The notes under the pieces were generated by a model. It was not told the origin of the DNA and did not search any database. It saw only the letters and a list, made by a program, of their open reading frames with translations. Below, in pieces: positions 63,055 through 64,000 of a DNA stretch of 64,000 bases; positions within the stretch are counted from its first letter, which is position 1, and every line of letters starts with the position of its first letter. Position numbers and translations under genes: made by a program. Source of the stretch: Herbidospora mongoliensis (lineage in GTDB: Bacteria; Actinomycetota; Actinomycetes; Streptosporangiales; Streptosporangiaceae); NCBI RefSeq assembly GCF_001570545.1, contig NZ_BBXD01000024.1:62001-126000 (forward strand), given 5' to 3'.

Positions 63055-63927
63055 ATGGACCGAAACGGGCTGGCCGACTTCCTCCGCACCCGGCGCGCCC
63101 GGCTGAAGCCCCGCGACGTCGGGCTGCCCGACGGCGTCCGACGGCGGACCGCGGGGCTGCGCAGGCAGGAGGTCGCCGAACTGGCCGGGATGTCGATCGA
63201 CTACTACATCCGGCTGGAGCAGGCCCGGGGCCCCCATCCGTCGAGGCAGGTCCTGAACGCGCTGGCCCGCGCCCTCATGCTCACCGGCGACGAACGCGCC
63301 CACCTCTACCACCTGGCGGGCGAGCTACCCGGCCACGGAGAAGACCACCCGGCCGGGGTGTCAGCAGGGCCCTCTCGTGCCAGGCAGGCGTCCAGCCCGG
63401 TAAAAGCTCCTGGGCAGGGCATTCAGGATTTCCTGGCGACACTGACCGACATTCCCGCCTACGTCCTCGACGCCGGGTTCGACATCCTGGCCGCCAACCC
63501 GCTGGCTCTGCACCTGATCCCGTATCTGACGGTGGGCGGGAACGAGATGCGCGGCATCTTCGCCGGTCCGGTGCATCGGCAGGTCTGCCGTTACGCCGAC
63601 TCGTTCGCCGCGGCGGCCGTCCGCGAGCTCAGGGCGGCCACGGCGACCCGGCCGCAGCTCCGGAACCTCGCCACCGAGCTGGCCGCCGGAAGTCCCCTGT
63701 TCGCCGAGCTCTGGGCCGCCCACGACGTCGAGATCCGTCGTGAGCTGCGCAAACAGCTGCTCCATGAGATCGTCGGCGAGATCGACGTACGGAGACAGAT
63801 TCTCGACGTCCCCGATTCGGGTCAACGATTGATCATGTACGTCCCGGTCCCCGGCACCGGCGCTCAGGAGGCGCTCAGGAGGGTTCGGGAACTGTTGGAG
63901 CGACCGGGATTCGCGCGGTCAGGGTGA
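63055..63927 (+). CDS. XRE-family regulator with MmyB-like ligand domain
   Basis: A 290-aa protein. The N-terminal helix-turn-helix (RRQEVAELAGMSIDYYIRLEQ) is of the XRE type. The C-terminal half (YVLDAGFDILAANPLALHLIP onward) is the PAS-like MmyB domain, which binds small or fatty ligands in related regulators. ATG 63055 follows AAGAGGAAAA at a long spacing. It probably represses the divergent SDR gene. Confidence 0.92.
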   Translation: MDRNGLADFLRTRRARLKPRDVGLPDGVRRRTAGLRRQEVAELAGMSIDYYIRLEQARGPHPSRQVLNALARALMLTGDERAHLYHLAGELPGHGEDHPAGVSAGPSRARQASSPVKAPGQGIQDFLATLTDIPAYVLDAGFDILAANPLALHLIPYLTVGGNEMRGIFAGPVHRQVCRYADSFAAAAVRELRAATATRPQLRNLATELAAGSPLFAELWAAHDVEIRRELRKQLLHEIVGEIDVRRQILDVPDSGQRLIMYVPVPGTGAQEALRRVRELLERPGFARSG

Positions 63928-64000
63928 ACCCGCCGGCGGACGCCCCGGCGGCCAGGGTCCCCCCGACCAGCATGATCCGTTCACGGAGGCCCGCCAGCCC
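63875..64000 (-). CDS. Sensor histidine kinase, C-terminal end only (partial)
   Basis: Reading the minus strand from the window edge gives 41 residues opening GLAGLRERIMLVGGTLAAG, the G2-box end of the ATPase domain in NarX/DesK-type histidine kinases, and stopping at 63875. It overlaps the 3' end of the convergent XRE gene by 53 bp. The rest of the kinase and its probable response regulator lie beyond the window. Confidence 0.75.
   Translation of the reverse strand, partial: GLAGLRERIMLVGGTLAAGASAGGFTLTARIPVAPTVPEPS

Noticed and set aside
1..64000. tRNA, rRNA, insertion sequences and prophage genes
   Set aside because: I looked for transposase motifs, terminal repeats, tRNA-like cloverleaf ends and phage structural genes and saw none; small tRNA-like folds could be missed by eye.

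Overview
The window is high-GC DNA (around 70%) with many GTG starts, 4-bp ATGA/GTGA gene overlaps, SARP/AfsR-type regulation, an F420-type oxidoreductase, a GH48 cellulase and NRPS genes. This points to a filamentous actinomycete, most likely of the Streptosporangiales type (for example Nonomuraea or Streptosporangium). That placement is inference from gene content; no 16S or tRNA gene is present.

1-15.3 kb: the C-terminally cut end of a YihY/BrkB membrane protein, then a two-gene operon for very large secreted proteins (a LamG-type protein and a 2031-aa RHS/YD-repeat protein) followed by a small DUF2087 protein. Divergent from it is a 1016-aa SARP-NB-ARC-TPR regulator. Beyond the regulator lies the most striking part of the window: six tiny secreted-peptide genes (12869-14388). 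Four carry an invariant NMHWGN motif. One has an MHW motif followed by eight tandem 11-residue W-[VIM]-G-P repeats. One is a 41-aa peptide without the motif. Four peptide promoters and the RHS-operon promoter share one architecture: two TATACGY heptamers 11 bp apart, ending exactly 8 bp before a -10-like NAYTCT (CATGGT at the RHS promoter). That is the textbook layout of a SARP target promoter, so regulator, peptides and RHS operon look like one undescribed regulon.

15.4-20 kb: a tightly overlapping four-gene operon encoding a coiled-coil/winged-helix-like protein, a Cas4/RecB-like Fe-S nuclease-like protein, an unknown protein with a possible helicase 1B-type barrel, and a Dna2/UPF1-like SF1 helicase. 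It is a candidate DNA-processing or defence system. 20-29.5 kb: a molybdenum hydroxylase operon with its TetR regulator, endonuclease V, an S41 peptidase, and an operon of NrtR-like Nudix regulator, vWA protein and divergent PurA paralogue.

29.7-48 kb: a GH48 exocellulase, a degenerate stand-alone condensation protein, a secreted HNH nuclease, and a two-protein NRPS (A-T-C*-T-C-A-T and C-A-T-TE-MFS) with a divergent stand-alone condensation protein. By-eye codes suggest Gly, Gly and Asp; the thioesterase has Cys in place of the usual Ser, and the exporter is fused to the synthetase.

48-64 kb: 6-phosphogluconate dehydrogenase, a TIGR03118 protein, a beta-propeller glycosidase-like protein, a sulfotransferase, a secreted SH3 protein, a YibE/F protein, then a copper-themed group (PHM-like lipoprotein, small membrane protein, PCuAC chaperone, Dyp peroxidase, CopC). 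It ends with an EmrB-type exporter and TetR pair, a deazaflavin-dependent oxidoreductase, an SDR/XRE divergent pair, and the tail of a sensor histidine kinase.
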